From assembly GCF_000235625.1 (NCBI RefSeq), contig NZ_AGTR01000036.1, positions 17,711 through 81,710 of the forward strand: a DNA stretch of 64,000 nt. The letters are read 5' to 3'. Shown in pieces: positions 61,674 through 64,000 of this stretch. Source of the stretch: Marinobacter manganoxydans MnI7-9 (GTDB lineage Bacteria > Pseudomonadota > Gammaproteobacteria > Pseudomonadales > Oleiphilaceae). The notes under the pieces were generated by a model. It had not been told where the DNA came from, made no database searches, and was given only the letters and a program-made list of their open reading frames with translations. A program made the translations under genes and the position numbers. Position 1 is the stretch's first letter. Each line of letters begins with the position of its first letter.

Positions 61674-63307
61674 CCGACACCAAAGCGGACGCCAATCCTT
61701 TCGGCAAACTCAACTATCTCGTGATCGATGACTTCGAAAATTTCCGGTTGTCCATTCGCCAGATGTTGCGCAGTTGTGGCGCTGACTCTATCGAGCTGGT
61801 CTCCAATGCCAGTCAGGCCATCCAGCACTGTACCTACAATCACGTGGATGTCGTGTTGTGCGACTTCAACCTGGGAGAGGGCAAGAATGGCCAGCATATC
61901 CTCGAGGACCTCCGGTATAAAAAATTACTGAAGCGCTCATCCCTGTTCCTCATGGTAACAGCGGAGACTTCCAAGGAAATGGTCATGGGGGCGAGGGAGT
62001 ACCAGCCCGATGCCTATCTGACCAAGCCCATCAACCGGGCTGTACTCGAGAAACGTCTTAGCGCCCTGATCAGCCAGCGCAACACACTCATGCCCATCAA
62101 TCGGGAAATCGACCGGGAAAACTACCCGGAAGCCATTTCGCTCTGTCTCCAAATGCTGCCCCGGCAGCCACGTTACAAGACCTGGTTAATGAAAACCCTG
62201 GGCGACCTGTATTTCCAGCTCGGGGACCTGGCGCACGCGCTCAAAATCTACGATGACGTCCTTGCGCAACGGGAATTGTCCTGGGCAAGGCTCGGACGCT
62301 GCAAAGTCCTGCTCGCCAATCGAAGCTTCGACCAGGCGGTAGACGGCCTGCGAGAGGTTATTGCAAATCATCCGGACTACATGGAGGCCTATGACCTTCT
62401 GGCAGAGGGGTTCGAACGGCAGGGCCGGCCGACACAGGCACAGCAGGTACTGGAGAAAGCCATAGAGCATTCCCCCAATGCCCTACTTCGGCAAAAGCAT
62501 CTGGCACAGCTGGCCGGCTCCAACCAGGATCTCGAAACATCATCCGAGGCCTGGCAGCGCACAGTAGAGCTTGGCACCCACTCGATTCACGACAATTCAG
62601 AGCATTACCTCGCCTTGGGCCAGACACTTTCCGACCTCAGCGAGGGCAATCTTGAAGAAGATGGCAAAGAAAAAGCCAGGGAAGCACTGACCGTTCTCAA
62701 GAAGATGGAAAAACGATTCGAGGCCGAGGAAGGTATCAGTCTGCGGAGCCAGATCGTCCAGTGCCGGGTTTATGCGGGACAGGGTCAGGACAAAGAGGCG
62801 ACCAAAATCCTCGAGAGGATCAGACCGGAACTCGACAATGCCGCAGCCCTGGATGCCGCAACGGGTCTTGATTACGCCAAGACCCTGTTTCGACTCGGAC
62901 ATGAAAGCGACGCCAAAGCGCTATTACGAGAGATGTCAGAGCGGTTCAGCAATGAGCCTGACATACTTCAGAAGATTGAAAGCCTCCTTGATGAGCCCGT
63001 AGGGTTCCGGCAGAAAATCAAAGCCCGAACCCTCAACCGGGATGGCATAAAAGCGTTCGAAGCCGGGAACCTGCAAGAAGCCGTGGAGATCTTTTCAAAG
63101 GCTCTGGAAATCGTCCCGGACCACGCTGCCCTGAACCTTAACTTGGTTCAGGTGCTGATGAAGGAGAATGACAACAGTCCCGGTAACGCTGAGCTCCTCA
63201 AACGCTGCCAGACTTGCCTGGATCGCCTGGCAGGACTGCCGGAGCAACACCGCCAACATCGGCGCTATATCGCCTTACAACGAAAACTGAAGGGGCTGAT
63301 GGTATGA
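61670..63307 (+). CDS. Response regulator receiver-TPR protein
   Basis: A 545-residue cytoplasmic protein. Residues about 15-130 are a receiver domain with the acidic pair YLVIDDFENF, phospho-acceptor Asp65 in VVLCDFNLGEG, the Thr of LMVTAETSKE and Lys119 in YLTKPIN. The remaining 410 residues are helical repeats of TPR type (GDLYFQLGDLAHALKIYDDVLAQ, AYDLLAEGFERQGRPTQAQQVLEKAIEHSPN, NRDGIKAFEAGNLQEAVEIFSKALEIVPDHAALNLN-like). There is no DNA-binding or enzymatic output domain, so signalling would be through protein contacts. Four-base overlaps join it to the kinase genes on both sides. Confidence 0.88.
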   Translation: MTDTKADANPFGKLNYLVIDDFENFRLSIRQMLRSCGADSIELVSNASQAIQHCTYNHVDVVLCDFNLGEGKNGQHILEDLRYKKLLKRSSLFLMVTAETSKEMVMGAREYQPDAYLTKPINRAVLEKRLSALISQRNTLMPINREIDRENYPEAISLCLQMLPRQPRYKTWLMKTLGDLYFQLGDLAHALKIYDDVLAQRELSWARLGRCKVLLANRSFDQAVDGLREVIANHPDYMEAYDLLAEGFERQGRPTQAQQVLEKAIEHSPNALLRQKHLAQLAGSNQDLETSSEAWQRTVELGTHSIHDNSEHYLALGQTLSDLSEGNLEEDGKEKAREALTVLKKMEKRFEAEEGISLRSQIVQCRVYAGQGQDKEATKILERIRPELDNAAALDAATGLDYAKTLFRLGHESDAKALLREMSERFSNEPDILQKIESLLDEPVGFRQKIKARTLNRDGIKAFEAGNLQEAVEIFSKALEIVPDHAALNLNLVQVLMKENDNSPGNAELLKRCQTCLDRLAGLPEQHRQHRRYIALQRKLKGLMV

Positions 63308-63984
63308 AAGACCAGAATATCGATTTTTCCATGGTGCTTGCCTCAGCCGTTCACGATATGAAGAACTCGCTTGGCATGCTCCTTAATTCCCTCGACGAGC
63401 TTCGCAGCGAGCACGAGGAAAGCCTCGGGGAATCTTCCCGCTTCAATACCTTGCAGTACGAAGCCGAACGGATGCACAACGATCTGGTGCAACTCCTTGG
63501 TATCTACCGGCTTGGCGAGAACAACCTCTCGGCACACATTGAGGAGCACTTTGTGCCGGATTTCCTCTCGGAACACCTGGCCAGACACAACCCTCTTCTG
63601 CAAGGGCTCGGCATTGATGTTTCCGTGGACGCTGAGGACATAAACGGCTTTTTCGACGAGGATCTGTTGACCGGTGTACTCAATAACACCATCAACAATG
63701 CCATCCGCTATACCCGCAGCAGAATCCGGCTTACCGCTGGTGAGAGAGACGGTTATCTGGTGATCGGTGTTGAAGACGATGGCAAGGGCTATCCCGACAG
63801 CATGCAGCACACGGGAACACTCAACTTCAAATCCCTTGATTTCAAGAGTGGCAGTACCAGCCTCGGGCTGTTCTTCGCCTCATCCGTTGCCAGACTGCAC
63901 AGTGAGGGAAAGCGAAGTGGGTCGATAAAACTCCACAACGGTGGAAGCCTCGGTGGTGGTGTGTTTGAGATCTGGCTGCCCTGA
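63304..63984 (+). CDS. Minimal sensor-less histidine kinase
   Basis: A 226-residue cytoplasmic kinase with no membrane helix and no sensor domain. The phospho-accepting His17 is in ASAVHDMKNSLGMLLNSL, almost at the N-terminus. The ATP-binding domain has the N box NNTINNAIRYT, the G1 box VEDDGKGYP and a reduced G2 region STSLGLFFASSVA. It overlaps the receiver-TPR gene (ATGA) and is probably paired with it, or exchanges phosphate with the receiver of the large kinase. It ends 16 bases before the window edge; nothing further is visible. Confidence 0.85.
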   Translation: MKDQNIDFSMVLASAVHDMKNSLGMLLNSLDELRSEHEESLGESSRFNTLQYEAERMHNDLVQLLGIYRLGENNLSAHIEEHFVPDFLSEHLARHNPLLQGLGIDVSVDAEDINGFFDEDLLTGVLNNTINNAIRYTRSRIRLTAGERDGYLVIGVEDDGKGYPDSMQHTGTLNFKSLDFKSGSTSLGLFFASSVARLHSEGKRSGSIKLHNGGSLGGGVFEIWLP

Positions 63985-64000
63985 TCCAGGTCTTTTCTGA

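Overview
The window reads as core chromosome of a marine gammaproteobacterium, most like Marinobacter. That assignment is inference from gene order and protein style; no 16S rRNA gene is present. Supporting it are the order dnaE-accA-tilS-pyrG-kdsA-eno-ftsB-ispD-ispF-truD-surE-pcm-nlpD-rpoS, the metG-rsxABCDGE-nth block, a sodium-pumping style Rnf/Rsx complex, and many DUF families typical of the Pseudomonas/Marinobacter group. DNA is moderately GC-rich, gene-dense and even in style. I see no insertion sequence, prophage, integrase, CRISPR array, tRNA or rRNA, and no gene-free stretch above 300 bases.

Layout. 1-5.8 kb: the 5' part of ampD, a large DUF1631 protein, nadC, yqcC-like, an orphan ParA, and hda. 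5.8-14.3 kb: a CDP-alcohol phosphatidyltransferase overlapping hda, a DUF2066 protein, purM-purN, a DUF3108 protein, avtA, a DUF416 protein, dcd and the Fe-S carrier apbC; a nested palindromic repeat lies between dcd and apbC. 14.5-22.8 kb: metG, rsxABCDGE and nth, all rightward. 22.8-41 kb: a long leftward block holding a chalcone-isomerase-like protein, the stress sigma factor rpoS, nlpD, a DUF368 undecaprenyl-phosphate flippase, pcm, surE, truD, ispF, ispD, ftsB, eno, kdsA, pyrG, tilS, accA and dnaE. 41-45 kb: a TlpA-like lipoprotein, arsC-like, wrbA, a DUF2069 protein, and a solitary GspE/PilB ATPase. 44.8-52.4 kb, leftward: a DUF3080 lipoprotein, the methionine-salvage genes mtnB-mtnD-mtnC, an iorA-iorB-xdhC molybdenum hydroxylase set, a 63-residue repeat lipoprotein and smrA.

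52.6-64 kb is the most distinctive part. It holds a cNMP/CBS/nucleotidyltransferase (DUF294) protein, a DEDDh exonuclease, a two-subunit sodium:solute symporter (DUF4212 plus large subunit, acetate-permease type), a two-helix membrane protein, a 1172-residue sensor kinase whose sensor is itself a symporter domain (CrbS/MxtR type, with its own receiver), a receiver-TPR protein and a minimal kinase with no sensor domain. The last three overlap by 4 bases each and look like one operon. My inference is that this is a carboxylate (acetate-like) uptake and sensing locus whose signalling branches beyond the standard CrbS/CrbR pair.

The best leads for new biology are this signalling locus and its regulatory leader (a 24-codon upstream ORF and paired TAGACC boxes), several unexplained inverted repeats (before nadC, between dcd and apbC, before eno), and the small lipoprotein with three Trp-centred repeats.
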